Shown piece by piece: positions 1 to 10,850 of a stretch of 64,000 nt of DNA (within the stretch, counting starts at the first letter, position 1; every line of letters begins with the position of its first letter). Made by a program: the position numbers and the translations under genes. Source of the stretch: Notamacropus eugenii (taxonomy: Eukaryota; Chordata; Mammalia; Diprotodontia; Macropodidae); assembly GCF_028372415.1 (NCBI RefSeq), contig NC_092877.1, positions 388,566,342-388,630,341 on the forward strand. Direction: 5' to 3'. Under the pieces are notes generated by a model that saw only the letters and a list, made by a program, of their open reading frames with translations, was not told the origin of the DNA and did not search any database.

Positions 1-249
1 TGGACAACTCCATCATGTCCCGTAGACATCTCATGTTCTCCTTTCTTCCTGCTGGGATTTCCTATGCAGGCCCAGACGATGGCAGCAGCCTTCTGGGAAC
101 CTTTGGACCCCCAGTCTCTTCTTCTCTGGTCCCACTTCCACACAGAGGGCAGAATTGTTCTCTCAGGAAGTATTCCTGGCCCCCTCTTGCTAGGATAAGG
201 AAGAATCTGGCATCCGATGGGATCAGTCTGGCTCCCATGTTCCCTCCCC

Positions 250-470
250 ATACCCTCTGTGTTTGGCCAGATGGCCCTCCATCTCCCACTGCTGGGCCTT
301 TGTACAGGCTGTATCCTCTCACTGTCGCACTTTCCTCCATGCCCCCATCCTCTGGTGCTCCTTCCTGACCTTCCTGACCGCCCTGCAGTCACCTGGGAAC
401 ATTTCCTCTTCCTTGTGTCAGTTCCAAACACAGTGCCTGGCACATGGGAGGGACTGAATAAGTGAAGGCT
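250..470 (+). mobile_element. LINE-2 3' fragment
   Basis: The segment has the L2 tail vocabulary: a gcctttgtacaggctgt block, then acagtgcctggcacatggga and a tgaataagtgaa end. It lies upstream of the first recognised KIAA0753 exon and is diverged. Confidence 0.55.
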
Positions 471-549
471 TTGGGATTCAGTTGGACATGAGTGGCTGAG
501 AACATGGCTTTTCAAGCTTGGTTTCTTTTATTTTGGGCCCTGGTGATGG

Positions 550-660
550 TTGAACTCACCTAGTGGTGTGTGTGTATGTGCGTGCATGTGTACTTGTGCA
601 TGCATGTCCTTGTGCATGCGTGTGCATGTGCACCTACCCCCCACATTCACACACACCTCT
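550..660 (+). repeat. Degenerate TG/CA microsatellite
   Basis: Alternating purine-pyrimidine tract of TG, CATG and TGCATG words, close upstream of the first exon. Confidence 0.8.
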
Positions 661-776
661 GCAGGCCCTGGGAGGGAGCCTTCCATAAGACTTCTGGTCC
701 AGCCCAAGGTCCAGGGGACCCAGGGGGAGCTGGGAATCAGGGCTCCTATGGAGTAACAGGTCAGAATTCCCTGCAG

Positions 777-946
777 GGCTTCCATAAAGCAGAAAGGCTG
801 AGATCCCACCAGGCGCAGGGCCAGGATCACAGGTTCCAAAGGACAACCGTATCATTCAGATTAAAGAAGAACCAGCCCCCTGTGAAGGACCACCGTGTGC
901 CCTGGATCCCTCCCAACCCCACCTCCCCGTCAGCCTCTCCTAAATG
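777..946 (+). CDS. KIAA0753: KIAA0753 internal exon (first in window)
   Basis: The exon encodes [12 protein letters not shown] followed by [16 protein letters not shown] and the strongly conserved [14 protein letters not shown]. It is 170 nt long, begins in phase 0 after ttccctgcag and ends two bases into a codon before gtaggt. The split codon becomes Cys when joined to the next exon. Another AG lies 17 nt upstream (gtaacag), so the true start could be about 760; the nearer site has the better pyrimidine tract. Confidence 0.87.
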
Positions 947-1247
947 GTAGGTGCAGAGGTGCTTGGAGCCCCCTGGAGTCTCTGGGGAGGGGACTAGCTG
1001 CTTCCTGAGTCGCTGTGCTGGGGCCTGTCCATGCATGCCCTGTGTTGCAGCCTCTTCATGATCCCATGCTCCCCCAGGGCAGAGAAGGCGGCCCTGTGTC
1101 CCAGCAGGAACGGGCCTTGAGAAGGCATTGGTAGCACCAGTGGCTATGGCAACACTGTGATGCCTTTGGGGCTGCGTCCACCTGCCTGCTCCTCCAGCTC
1201 CTGAGTGTGGGGAGATGGTAAAGAAGGCCTGTCTTTCTTTTCTGTAG

Positions 1248-1367
1248 CATTTCTTGGGGGAACGGGAGCACCAGTTCCAGAGATGCCAAAAAGGAACCAT
1301 CTCTCCAACCAGAGGCAGTCCAGGAGGAAGGAGCCTGCACAGACCCCATCAAACATGAGGCTCTCAG
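1248..1367 (+). CDS. KIAA0753: KIAA0753 internal exon, acidic linker
   Basis: The 120-nt exon follows a good acceptor (ctttcttttctgtag) and ends at gttggc, a weaker donor. Read in the phase set by the previous exon it gives ISWGNGSTSSRDAKKEPSLQ, then PEAVQEEGACTDPIKHEAL. This aligns with the human stretch containing SPRDATKEPLQQEDPQEE. The other two frames give either a stop or no resemblance. It enters and leaves in phase 2. Confidence 0.88.
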
Positions 1368-1984
1368 GTTGGCATCAGCGGCCCCTTCCTGTGTGTGGGC
1401 CCCTGGGCTGCCTGCCCCCTGCCCCCCACTCCCAAAGGCCAGGCCTCTCAAATACTTCTTCTGTGTAGGGAGCTGGCCTGGCGCCATCCACAAACCAGAG
1501 TAGGGAGGTCCCAGCCCCAAAGGAGGGGAAAGCGAAGGAGCTGCCTCCAGACACCCCTGGCACCTTTGCTGCAGACGAGGTGAATGGGGGAGCTGGGCAT
1601 GGGAAGCTCCCTAGGGACCTCTGAGGGCCACGGCTCCACAGGGCATGGTGGATGTCATGGCCAGCTTTATCCTTGGGGGGACCTTAGATGAGTCTGGCCC
1701 AGTCCCAGCCCTGCCCCCATTCCTGGCTCCACTGATAGGATGGTGCCTGTCCTAGAGCTGGCCAAGCCCTGGGGCCCGATATTCCCCAAAGAAATGGCCG
1801 ATCAAAAAGCCAAGGGGCTCAAGCCCCAAAGGCCCAAGTGGGTCTGGCCAGGCTCTGAATGGTGGGGGTTGGGGGGTGCCATCCTGGGGCCACTGGGGCC
1901 CTCTGAGAGCAAGGACCTGTCCCCAGGAGGAGGGGTGCCTGGCGAACAGCCTGGGCACCAGCAGATGCCCCTTTCTCCTCTCAG

Positions 1985-2074
1985 GCTTGCCTGGCTGGAC
2001 ACTGAGAGCACCCGGAGAGTGACAGAGCTGGAGGAGCTGAAGGCCCAGGAGCTGGCTGATATCCAGAGACTGAG
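1985..2074 (+). CDS. KIAA0753: KIAA0753 90-nt coiled-coil exon (WLD-type repeat unit)
   Basis: The exon encodes LAWLDTESTRRVTELEELKA followed by QELADIQRL, a charged, helix-prone unit. Its length is exactly 90 nt and both ends are in phase 2, so it can be skipped or duplicated without shifting frame. Human KIAA0753, as I recall it, has two adjacent 30-residue WLDAET units; only one copy was found here. The acceptor is tttctcctctcag and the donor is the strong gtaagt. Confidence 0.93.
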
Positions 2075-2129
2075 GTAAGTGGGTGAACGAGCGAGCACTG
2101 AGGACGTGGGGGGAGGAAGAGCGTGCATA

Positions 2130-2720
2130 CTTCCATAACATGCACATGCACATGTGTGCACAGTCACACACATGCTCACACCTGCACACATGTTCCCATG
2201 TACATACACATGCGTGGGCATCTTCGCAGTACACATACATGTTCACATGCGTGCGCATGCACTTACACCTGCACTTGGTCACATCTACTCACAGGTACAT
2301 AACACATACCTACAGTATGAATACATATGCACACTCACATGTACTCACACATACATGTGCTTGTACATTTATGTACGCATGTGTGCACACATGGCATACT
2401 TAGACGCCTTCACAGCCCATGCACACAGACACATTTATGTGTGTGTACGCATACTCGCATAGACAATGTCTGCTCACTAGTACCTATACATGCCTACTCA
2501 CACCTGCTCACATATCCAAGGTACTCATGCACACATGTGCACACACATGCACATTCACCTACCCACCCTCAGACATATAGGTACACATGTTCTGTACATT
2601 GGATTACTGGTGTAGACACACCCAGACACACTCAGACACATTCACCTCTAAATCCAGTATCCGGGGTGTGTGCATGTGTGCATGTTATGTATTCTCACGA
2701 TCGTATGTAACCATGGTACG
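2130..2720 (+). repeat. Large degenerate CA/CACATG array in KIAA0753 intron
   Basis: About 590 bp of interrupted CA, CACATG and ACATAC words, almost wholly alternating purine-pyrimidine. It follows the 90-nt exon by about 55 bp. The open reading frames across it are His/Thr/Cys-rich and not coding. Confidence 0.85.
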
Positions 2721-3187
2721 GTAATCTGTCCCACACGTCCTTACACATCCCCCATTCATACACACCTTGGACAGTGGGTCATAGATGGGAGTTCTGCCTG
2801 GCAGAGCCTTGAAAGGAGTTAGTTAAGTCTACATGCAGGATATGTGTAACGCCATGCATCTGCTCGTGTTTGTGGGGCTTCCAGGCTGGCCCTGGGACCT
2901 GAGCCCTGCCAAGGGAAGCCTCTCTGGCTCCCACCTCAGCCCTCAGCTGCCCCACCTGGTCCAGGGTCCGACACAGGCAGATAGCTGCTATGGAATTCCC
3001 CTGCCCACATGGGGTGGCATCTTTTCCCATCCGCCTCCATACACGCCTGTGCTGGTGCACAGGGAGGGCATCACCCTGGCCCCTTCTCTGCCCCACAAGA
3101 GGGTTAGACCCTGACTGCCACCACCCCCACCACCGCCCTCCCAGGAACTCACTTTGCGGTGCCATCACTGGCGAGTGAGGCTAAAAT

Positions 3188-3432
3188 GACTTGGTCCAGA
3201 TGCCAAAGTGCTAAACCTGGAGTCAGGAAGTCCTGAGTTCCAGTCCAGCCTCAGATATGCTCTAGCTGGGTGACCTTGGGCAGGTCACTTCACCTCTATC
3301 CACCTTGGTTTCCTCATCTGTAAGATGCGGATCACAGTAGCCCCTATTTCTCAGGGCTGTTGTGAGGATCCAAAGCTCCTGTTTGTAAAGGCCAGTGTCT
3401 GGGCGTGGAGTAGGTGTCACATTAATGCTTAT
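3188..3432 (+). mobile_element. CORE-SINE (MIR/Mar-1-like), nearly full length
   Basis: The order is diagnostic: a tRNA-derived B-box region (gagttccagtccagcctcag), the core (ctgggtgaccttgggcaggt, tcctcatctgtaagatg) and a LINE-type tail (ggctgttgtgaggatccaaa ... taatgcttatgct). Confidence 0.85.
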
Positions 3433-3539
3433 GCTCCTTCGCCCTTCCCCCGCGAATCTTGAGAATTTGAAAGTCTTTTGACAGATTGGACAGATGATTT
3501 GGCGGCAGTTTGGCCTGCCCTAAACTGAAGGTTTCCCAT

Positions 3540-3615
3540 TTTACGGCCAGTCAGCAAGTATTGAGCGCCTACTGTGTGCCAGTCACTGTACAAGTGCTGG
3601 GAACACAGAGGAAGG
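3540..3615 (-). mobile_element. LINE-2 3' tail fragment, antisense
   Basis: The phrase gagcgcctactgtgtgccag followed by tgctgggaacacagagg is the reverse complement of the L2 3' end. It lies immediately upstream of the 3647 exon. Confidence 0.6.
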
Positions 3616-3646
3616 GAGGAAACCTAATGGTTTTGTTTCTGAGCAG

Positions 3647-3725
3647 CGCATCTACCTCCAAGTTGGCAGACAAGGTGGAAAAGGCAGTCCTAGAGCGTCT
3701 GAAGCCCCTCTTGGACCATGCGAAG
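3647..3725 (+). CDS. KIAA0753: KIAA0753 internal exon
   Basis: The exon encodes SASTSKLADKVEKAVLERLK then PLLDHAK, matching the conserved amphipathic helix (human LADKVEEAVLDRLKPLL). Acceptor tttctgagcag, donor gtaatg. It is 79 nt long, entering in phase 2 and leaving in phase 0. Confidence 0.93.
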
Positions 3726-4289
3726 GTAATGTCACCCTTCTGCATGCATCGCGGAGGGCCTGCTGACCTTCTCTGTTGTTGGAGGTGGGCATCCCCTCTT
3801 CTCCCTGGCCTGTTTGGGGCCTGGCTCGAGGTCCCTTGTTCTTGGGACCACCCTAATGGTTTGGCCCCATCTGGAGATGCATCTGCCCAGAGCAGTGGAC
3901 CCCAAGGCCACCTGGGAGCCCATTTGCTGGGGCGACCTCCCTTCGTGTCCAGTCATAGGCTTTGTATCCAGGCTTGCCCCTAAACGCCCCTGAGCCTGAG
4001 CCTGTCCCTGCACAACTGGGATCCAGCTGCAGGGTCTTTGACCTTGTAGGTGCCCACTGTGGCATCTTGTGGCTCATTTGGTTCTTTAACAGCCCTGAGA
4101 AGGGGCACTGCTATTGGCATTCCCATTTTACAGACAAGAAAACTGAGGTGCAGAGTGATTAAGATGCTCAAGAGCATGTGTGTAAGGAGCATTGGAGGCA
4201 GAATTTTAGCTTGTGCCTTCTCACCTCCCAAGTCCAGAGCTCCCACTGGCTCTGGGGAGCCATGTGGCAGAGTGCACAGAGTAGGGGAC

Positions 4290-4690
4290 TTGGAGTCAGT
4301 CTGTGCCAGGCACTGTGCTAAGGATACAGAAAGAGGCGCAAGACGATTCCTGCCCTCAGCATCAATGGGAATGATTAACTGAGGGAAAGTGGCTTCTAGG
4401 GGAGGAGCAGATTTCAATTAGGAATTTAGAGGAAGCCAAGGAGGTCAGTCATCAGAGAGAAGGGGAGAGAGTGTTGCAGGCAGGGGGATGGCCAGAGAGA
4501 ATGCTGAGAGCCGAGAGGCAGAGTGTTGAGTCTGTGGAGCAGGGAGGAGGCCGGGATGGATGGAAGAATACAGCATGGGGAGGGAGGTGTACAAGACCTG
4601 GAAAGGGGGAGCTTGTGAAGGGCTTTGAATGCCAGACAGAGAAGTGATGGGAGGAGGAGCCCCTGGAGTTTATTGAGAGTGTGTATATGC
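4290..4690 (-). mobile_element. LINE-2 fragment, antisense
   Basis: It begins with gtgccaggcactgtgctaag and runs to agggctttgaatgccagaca. Both are reverse-complement landmarks of the L2 3' half in the correct order. A TG-rich microsatellite adjoins its end. Confidence 0.65.
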
Positions 4691-4795
4691 ACGCATGTAT
4701 GTGTATTCGTGTGTGCATATATGTGTGTGTGCATGTGTGTGTGCACATATATGTGCATGTATATGTGTATGTGCATTATGTATCTATGCGTGGTG
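4678..4795 (+). repeat. TG/TATG microsatellite
   Basis: Interrupted TG, CATG and TATATG words. Confidence 0.85.
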
Positions 4796-5279
4796 GGTGG
4801 GCATGATGTGGCTAGGCCTGTGCTTTGGTGGCCGATGGGAGGAGGAACTAGAGCAGGAGATACTTGGGGCTGCAGCCCTTCCCAGCAGCCGTTATTGTCG
4901 TTCAGTGTGAGGTGATGGGACAGGGTCAGAGCACAGAGGATTAGGTTATCAATCCATCATGGTCCTGGAAATCCTTCTCTTCCCTCAGTGTCTGTATTTT
5001 AGGAAGGGTCTTGTCGGTGCTAAAGCGATGATCAATCACCCTAGCCTTCAGGGAGTTGGGCCTCAGCGGGGATCCGTAGTCAACTGAGGGTCACTCCACT
5101 GCCTGACCACTGAGTGACCCTGGGCAAGTCCCTTCACCCGTCTTGGTCTCAGTAAGATGGGAGAAGAGCACTCCTGGGCTTTTGCCCTCCCTCAGTGCCC
5201 ACTGTTGTGCCCCCTCCCCAGAGGCAGCCAGCCAGGGCATACCAGCACACTGGTCACCAGCTTGTCTGTCTCCTGCCAG

Positions 5280-5345
5280 GAAGCCGATGCTCCTTTGGAT
5301 AATTCTTCATCAGGACATAGATCCCTGGCCCCAACTCCAGAGAAG
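5280..5345 (+). CDS. KIAA0753: KIAA0753 internal exon, variable linker
   Basis: A 66-nt, phase 0-0 exon encodes EADAPLDNSSSGHRSLAPTP plus EK. The acceptor (gtctgtctcctgccag) and donor (gtaagt) are both strong. Sequence conservation is low; it corresponds to the human Ser/Thr-rich linker. The call depends mainly on splice sites, phase and position. Confidence 0.8.
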
Positions 5346-6339
5346 GTAAGTCACCTGTGGATGAGGTGGTAGGAACCATGTGCGTGTGAGTGCGGGATGG
5401 CTCTCGGCTCTGGCCCTGAGCTCAGGTCCCCTGGTGCTCCTTAACTGTCACTGGTACTCAGAGGAGAGGAACCTGCCCAAGGGCCACAGAGAGCCAGCCT
5501 GATGTCCATTATGCTCAAGGCTCTACCCAACCAGGTGTCTCTAGGCCTTTGGAGGATGGGAAGCCCTGAGGGAGGGGAAGGTCTTGGATCAAAACTGAGT
5601 GTGTTGTCACCCTCTCTCTCAAAGCTGGGGTTGTCCAGGATAGCCTGGCATTTTCCTTGGGTTGGTTTCAAAAGCCCTTTGATCAGACATCAGTGTGTCT
5701 GAGCTTCACAGTGCCATTGCAGGACCACGTCAGGACTCTTTGGGTGTTTGCTGCAGTTGCTGGATAAGGTCCTGCCCTCCTGGGTAGTCCTTCAAGGCCC
5801 AACCCTGGTGGCCGCATCTGTCTGTCCTACTAGAGATTAAAATAGGACATTTGAGCCTGGAAGGAAGCTAAGTGTCCTGAAAGAGTGACCACAGTCTGTG
5901 TCTGTGTCTGTTCCATTTTCTGCTGGAGCAGATTGTCTCAATAGGTCAGTTTGGAGGGGTCTCCCCTTCCTGCCTCTCATTTTTATCCTGACTATGATCA
6001 GTGTGGACCTTGGCTCTGCCAGGCTGGCATTCTTACTGCGTGTGGACCCCAGTTCGTGACTGATGCCCACACTGGTGGTCAGTCCTCGTGACTTGCTGTG
6101 TCCTGCCTCCTGGCGCTGCTGAAAGAAAATAGTTATTCTCTCTCCAGGCTTGAGCTGTGCCCTGAAAGCCAGGTGCCTGGGATCAAGAGCTTTACTAATG
6201 AGAAAGAAAAACTATTTTTCTTATGAGTAATGCAGGGCAGAGGCAAGATTTGAACCCAGCACCTTGGGCTCCAAATCCAGGGCTCTTTCAGTGGACTAAT
6301 TCATACCTGTTTTATTGTGTATTTTGGGGGGTTTTTTTG

Positions 6340-6480
6340 GTGAGGCAGCTAGGGTTAAATGACTTGCCGAGGGTCACACAGCTCGAAAGTGCCGAGTGTC
6401 TAAGGTCATATTTGAACTTGGATCCTCTCAGCTGCAGGACCAGTGCTCTGTCCATGGCACCATGCTTGTCTTTGGGTCGA
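6340..6480 (+). mobile_element. CORE-SINE fragment, 3' part
   Basis: The text gtgaggcagctagggttaaa, tgacttgccgagggtcacac, agctcgaaagtg and the ending gtgctctgtccatggcacca match the marsupial SINE 3' half. It lacks the 5' head. Confidence 0.7.
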
Positions 6481-6914
6481 TAGCTCTATCATCTGGCAGT
6501 TAAGAGCTGTGTGACATATGCAAATGTTTACATAGAGCACTGGCTTCAGAAAACGTATACACATTTGCTCCCACCACATGGGAGGCGTCATTTGTCTCTG
6601 CTTGTGCCACCTCCTTCAGGCTCAGCTCCCAAGTCCCAGGCCCCTGGCATCTCAGGGCTGCCCTGCCCGCTCTGCACCCACCTGTCACCCGGGATCCAAG
6701 ACAGGCTGGGCTCAGACTCCTGGGTCTGGGGACAGAAGGAAAACAAAGAGGTAGGAGCTTTTGACATCAGGCAAAGTCTAGAGAGAGAAGAGGAGGGGGG
6801 CCCATGGTCAGAGAAGGAGGAGGAGGATGGACAGACTGCTTGCTTGGTCCAGAGGTGGCCTTTAGCCAAAGGGCCTTCCTGATGGCCCAGCTGCCAGGCC
6901 TGCCCCTTTGTACT

Positions 6915-7345
6915 TACATCTCTCTGTCCCTCTGTCCATCCCTCTGTCCTTCTGTCTATTCCTTCATCCCTGTCCATCCCTCCATCCCTGTCTGTCTCTC
7001 TATCCATCCCTCTGTCTGTCCCTCTGTCCATCCCTCCTCCATCCCTCTGTCCCTGTCATCCCTTATTCCTCTGTCTTTCCCACCTAACTTCTTATCTTTC
7101 CTTCCTCACTTTCTCACTATCCATCCCTCTGTCTGTCCATCCCTCTGTCCATCCATTCTCCATCCCTCTGTGTGTCCCTCTGTCATCCCTCATCCCTCTT
7201 TCCCACCTTAATATCCTTCCTTCCTGGCTGTCTCACTCACTGTCCATCCCTTTGTCTCTCCCTCTGTCCCTCCATCCCTTCATCCCTCCTCCCTCCCTCC
7301 GTATGTTATACCCCACTTCCCCTCCTCCTTCCTTCCTCACCATCT
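6915..7345 (+). repeat. CATCCCTCTGTC pyrimidine-rich minisatellite
   Basis: About 430 bp of tandem, degenerate CATC, CCTC and TGTC words with very few purines. It lies in the 2.8-kb intron before the 8159 exon. Just after it, 7360-7410 resembles an L2 tail (cacagtgcctggtgcatagt). Confidence 0.85.
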
Positions 7346-8158
7346 CATTTTTGTCCCCTGTGGCCCAGCACAGTGCCTGGTGCATAGTAGGTACTTAATA
7401 CTGATCCCTGTTGACTTGAAAGCAGTGGAGCAGAGTGCAGTGACAGACCTGGGACGGCTTCCGCCCCCATGCACATGTCCTCCTTGCAATGCTGGAGAAC
7501 CCTGTACTGGAACAGTCCAGATGACGGGGCATCAAAGGCCTTTTAAGAGATGTGTGACTGGAGATGCTTGTGGGGTCACCACAGGGCAAAACGAGAGAGC
7601 AGCAGGATTTGGGCCTGGACCCCTAACCCAGTGGTCATGCCCTCAGTGGAGCATTCCTAGGGAGGAGCCCCAGGGCTGAGGAGTCACCGATCCCCATCAA
7701 TCTTCAGATTAGCTCTGGATCTCAGGCCCCTGTGGGCACAGACCAGGGGTAGGGAGACAGATGGCAGCCTTCTTGAGGGTGCTTCCAAGGCCTCACCCGT
7801 GCCCTTGCTCACTGTGATGCTGCTGAGGTGACCCCTTTGTCTGATCAGTGCCTTGGGTGAACTGCTGAATTAGGCAGGTGGCCTCAGGTCAGGGAACTCA
7901 CCATGACACAATGGCTCTAAACCCCCTCAGAAAATAGGCTGTTTCCTGTTCTGTGCCTGGAGAGATGGGGTCGGCTCATGGTCAGAGCATTGGCCTGGGG
8001 AAAAGCCGGCTAAGTCCTCAGCCCAACCGTGAAGACTTTGGAGGGGGAGAGGGGGTGTCCACCCCGAGAGCTCCCTAGACCCACTGAGATCGGCGATGAT
8101 GGAGACTGAGCATGGGACAGTAGCCCTCCCTGATCTGCATGCCCTTTCTGTCTTACAG

Positions 8159-8302
8159 GCATTGCCCAGAAAGGAGCTCTGTGACCATACAGACCTCCAC
8201 AGTGGGACACACACTCGGGTCTCACAGCCCAAGGCTGCGGCCTTCCAGGATGAGGACAGCCCCGATCTGTGGATCATGATGCACCGCATGGAGGAGATAG
8301 AA
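8159..8302 (+). CDS. KIAA0753: KIAA0753 internal exon with DSPDL..MM.RMEE motif
   Basis: The 144-nt phase 0-0 exon encodes ALPRKELCDHTDLHSGTHTR, a divergent part, then QDEDSPDLWIMMHRMEEIE, which is close to human [20 protein letters not shown]. Acceptor ttctgtcttacag, donor gtgtgt. A human segment I remember between the preceding linker and this motif (containing DDFLEDCASELW) has no evident counterpart here. Confidence 0.9.
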
Positions 8303-8739
8303 GTGTGTGGCCGGAGATGGGGCGGGGCAAGAGAGGGAGGGGTACAGATTATGGCTCCCCAGCCAGTCCCCTCCCACCTGAGGACACACCTGTCCTGTGT
8401 CCTGGTCCCTAACACCAGCTTCTGGAGGAGGGGCTTTCTGTGACCCGCTCCAAGTGAGGAGGTGTGCTGTGGTGACCCTAGGGCCCAGGGACCTGGGTTT
8501 GAATTGAGGCTGTGTCCCCTGTCAGAGTCTTTAGTGCCTAGTCTTGATGTGGCTTTCAATGCCTGCACTGAGCCCCAGGACCTCCCTCTGAACTAGGAAA
8601 ACTACCTGAAGCTCCCACATCACAGGGTCATTGTGAGGGTCAAGTGAGGTCATGCCTGGGAAACACTGCCTGCCACCAGAAACATGTTGGTCTGGCCTGG
8701 AGGGGAACGGGATGTTCTGGTCAGAGCCAGGAGCTTTTG

Positions 8740-9490
8740 GGGGTTTTGGTGGCTGGCTGGTTTATCTGTCTGTCTGACCAACTGGCCAGTTTGTCTGGCT
8801 GTCTGACCAGCTGGCTGGTTTTTCTGTCTGTCTGTCCGACTGGCTGGCCAAGTGTGTGCCAGTTTGTCTCTCAGTCTGCCTGGGTCCTGAGTGCCTGGCT
8901 GTGTGACCTGCTGGCTGGTTATCTGTCTATCTAGCTGGCTGACCGGATGTCTGTGTGACTGGCTGACCAGGTATCTCTGTGTCTGCCTGTCTAGCCAGGT
9001 ATCTGGCTGTCTGACTAGCTGGCTGGTTGTCTTATATGTGTGTCTGTCTGTCTGGCCTGGTTTCTGTCTTCTGATTAGCTGGCCAGATATTTCTCTATCT
9101 GCCTGACTGGCCAGGTATCTGGCTATCTGACCAGCTGACTGGCTTGTCTGTCTGACTGGTTGACTGAGTGTGTGCCGGTTTATCTCTGTCTGACCAGCTG
9201 ACCAGTTTGTCTGTCTGTATGGCATATGTCTGTCTGTCTGAGTGTCTGTCTGTCTGACCATCTGGCCAGGCATGTGTCTGCCTGATCAGTTGGCAAGGTG
9301 TCTGTCTGTCTGACCAGCTGTCTGGTTTGTCTGTCTGACTGGCTGGCTGAGTGTGTGCCCATTTGTCTCTATCTAACCAGCTGACCGGTTTGTCTGTCTG
9401 TCTGACCAGCTTGTCTGGCTGTTTGGCCAGCTGGCTTGTTGTCTGTCTGTCCTTCTGTTTGTCTGTCTGGCTGACTGGTTTGGGTTTGGT
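8740..9490 (+). repeat. Hierarchical CTGT/CTGG minisatellite in KIAA0753 intron
   Basis: About 750 bp built from TGTC and TGGC tetramers grouped into a looser higher-order unit resembling gaccagctggctggtttgtc. The opposite strand reads as long RQTDRQTD-like open frames, which come from the repeat and are not genes. Confidence 0.9.
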
Positions 9491-9656
9491 CTTGTTTGTC
9501 TCCTCAGCTTCTGCCCCTCAAGGTCGTTGCTGAACAGTTTTTCTCCTGGGTCTAGTTCAAAGCCCTGGCTGGCTTCCTCCTCATGCCCCTTGCCTGTCTG
9601 TCTCTGATGGAGGAAGGGTGGTCATTAATGCTCACTATTCATTTGCTCATACTCAG

Positions 9657-9738
9657 CGGTACCAGGAGGCTGTCCGGCAGAGGTTCAGTCAGATGGTCTA
9701 CGCTGATCTTGATTTTGGGACCGCCAGGGGGACAAGCA
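9657..9738 (+). CDS. KIAA0753: KIAA0753 internal exon
   Basis: The exon encodes RYQEAVRQRFSQMVYADLDF then GTARGTS, matching human [20 protein letters not shown]. Acceptor tactcag after a minimal pyrimidine tract; donor gtgagt. It is 82 nt, phase 0 in and phase 1 out. It sits about 165 nt downstream of the large CTGT minisatellite. Confidence 0.92.
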
Positions 9739-10429
9739 GTGAGTAGCACCTCCTCTTCCTTCCTGAGTGCACTGGGCCTCCATGATGGAGGGTGGGTTTG
9801 TGCTTGTTACGGGCTGTCTTTCTGGATGGAAGTTAAGGAACAGACACTCTGAAGGACAAGGGGCGCTGTCCCTCTTGTCTCTGTGAGGAGGAGGGCACCT
9901 GTGGGCCAAACCCTCTGGTGACTGGCAGGATGAAGGATGGATAGGAAATGAGCTCAGGTCAGGAAGGGCAGGGGTTGAGGGATGATCATTTGACTTTGCC
10001 CTCCTTGGTGAGAGGCCCATGATACTCGAAGATGAGCAGTCCAAAGAAGGAGCTTAAGGTTCCAAGTAGACCTCAAAGAGGATGTCTGCAGCCCCACGGC
10101 CCAGCAGTGTTTCTGTGATAGGATGTGCCCTGCCCACTGAGGCCTGGTAGTACTGGGATTGGGAAGGATGTCCTGTCTTCGGAAGAATCGCTGCCACTAT
10201 TGCTGCATGGAGCTGTCTCCTTCTGAGGAGGGGCAGCCAGAGCCAGGCCACTGCACCCTGCCTCCCTCAGGCTGTGGTGCTGCCTCCTGTGGCCTTGGCC
10301 ATCGGAGGGATCCAACGTGCAGGGGCTCGGTAGCCAGCACCAGCCGCAACCCAGTACCATCCACTTTGGGGGTTGTGGTTTTCCAGCGGATCATCCCAGC
10401 CAAGGGGGATTGAACATGAGAGCTACCAA

Positions 10430-10545
10430 ACAAGCGAGCAAGCATTTATTAGGCATCAGCTGTGTGCCAGGCCCTGCATTGGGCTCTGGGAGACCAAGAC
10501 AGGTGCTACCATCTCTGCCTAGCTGACGCCCTCAAGGCAGGTGTG
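10430..10545 (-). mobile_element. LINE-2 3' tail fragment, antisense
   Basis: Contains agcatttattaggcatcagc and tgtgtgccaggccctgcatt, the reverse complement of the L2 terminus. Confidence 0.6.
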
Positions 10546-10611
10546 TAGCGGAGCATCATGCCTTACCCTGGGAAGACCTTTACTTCTGTATCCTCTAAGT
10601 CAGGCTGATCA

Positions 10612-10850
10612 GTCTGGACCACTGCCTCTCCCCCCTCCTCCCCCCATCCTAAGTTCAAATCTGGCCCGAGACGTGTGACCCTGGGCAAGTCACTTCACCT
10701 GTTTGCCTCAGTTTTCTCATCTGTAAAATGAGGATAGTGGTGGTACATCTCCCCCAGGATTGTAGTGTGGATTCAGTGAGATCTTATTTGAAAAGTGCTT
10801 AGCACAGTACCTGGCACACAGGAGACACTTCATAGATGCTTATTTTCCTC
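10612..10850 (+). mobile_element. CORE-SINE (MIR/Mar-1-like)
   Basis: Carries the core landmarks in order: gtgaccctgggcaagtcact, cagttttctcatctgtaaaa, aaagtgcttagcacagtacc and a catagatgctta tail. Confidence 0.85.

Noticed and set aside
1469..1579. A possible 111-nt KIAA0753 cassette exon (acceptor ttctgtgtag, donor gtgaat) whose best frame reads GAGLAPSTNQSREVPAPKEG.
   Set aside because: The attractive frame needs phase 0, but the flanking exons meet in phase 2. In that phase it gives a basic peptide with no likeness to the protein, and the 1367-1985 junction already restores the conserved sequence.
2083..2710. His/Cys/Thr-rich frames of about 100-130 codons.
   Set aside because: They translate the CA/CACATG array and have no other support.
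6915..7345. A CRISPR-like or protein-coding reading of the CATCCCTC array.
   Set aside because: The units are short, contiguous and degenerate with no spacers; it is a simple pyrimidine minisatellite in a mammalian intron.
8650..9273. A 207-codon minus-strand frame rich in RQTD repeats.
   Set aside because: It is the translation of the CTGT minisatellite; tetramer repeats stay open in several frames.
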